From assembly GCA_009885415.1 (NCBI GenBank), contig VFKU01000575.1, positions 1 to 5,458 of the forward strand: a stretch of DNA of 5,458 bases, written 5' to 3'. Shown in pieces: positions 5,315 to 5,458 of this stretch. This DNA is from Rhodothermota bacterium (GTDB taxonomy: Bacteria; Hydrogenedentota; Hydrogenedentia; Hydrogenedentales; GCA-2746185). The translations under genes and the position numbers were made by a program. The notes beneath the pieces were generated by a model. That model searched no databases, was not told the DNA's origin, and was given only the letters and a program-made list of their open reading frames with translations. Position 1 is the stretch's first letter. Each line of letters begins with the position of its first letter.

Positions 5315-5458
5315 GTGACCGTCTTGTCGCACTTACATCTCGGCACCTCGAGTTGGACCGCAAAGGGCTGGCTCGGCACGTTTTATCCGAGCGGCACGAA
5401 GCCGGCGGATTTCATCACGCACTACGCGCAGCGTTACAACACGGTCGAGATTGACGCG
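5315..5458 (+). CDS. DUF72 (YecE-like) protein, N-terminal part
   Basis: The first 48 residues are visible, and the gene continues past the right edge. The segment LHLGTSSWTAKGWLGTFYP matches the family's opening GTSGW...W.G.FYP, followed by the usual KPADFI and YNTVEID. DUF72 proteins are TIM-barrel proteins, about 240-300 residues long, of unsettled function. GTG 5315 is the first possible start, since the stop codon of DUF4926 (5306-5308) is in the same frame 6 bases upstream. TTG 5324 is an alternative. No good ribosome site precedes either, so translation may depend on the upstream gene. Confidence 0.85.
   Translation, partial: MTVLSHLHLGTSSWTAKGWLGTFYPSGTKPADFITHYAQRYNTVEIDA

Overview
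The window is GC-rich bacterial DNA with every supportable gene on the + strand. The contents suggest a Gram-negative environmental bacterium. The basis is a secreted protein with repeated TRASH/YHS-like cysteine motifs, a DUF6883/DUF4926 pair, and an intergenic double-hairpin repeat of a kind I associate with genomes of the PVC group or Hydrogenedentota. No marker gene is present, so this placement is a guess.

Layout. Bases 3-92 are the last codons of a membrane protein. A 125-base gap with a strong hairpin leads to a secreted protein (218-913) built of three TRASH/YHS-like repeats, the middle one stripped of its cysteines, with a His-rich tail. A terminator-like hairpin (942-965) separates it from a Nudix hydrolase of the ADP-ribose pyrophosphatase type (1045-1572). 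Next comes a 180-base gap with two adjacent perfect hairpins, the first followed by TTTT (1618-1641), and then a possible promoter.

From 1753 to the right edge lies one tight gene run with gaps of 6-12 bases or an overlap of 4. In order it holds a zinc-free quinone-oxidoreductase-like MDR protein, an acidic TPR protein, a classical short-chain dehydrogenase, a DUF6883 gene broken by a one-base frameshift, a DUF4926 gene that overlaps it through ATGA, and the start of a DUF72 (YecE-like) gene cut off by the window end. The spacing suggests a single transcript. The products do not form an obvious pathway: two NAD(P)H-dependent oxidoreductases, a protein-interaction scaffold, and a small two-gene module of unknown function.

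The most interesting points are the broken DUF6883 reading frame with its coupled DUF4926 partner, the decayed central repeat of the metal-site protein, and the paired hairpin element. I saw no tRNA, rRNA, CRISPR array, insertion sequence or transposase gene.
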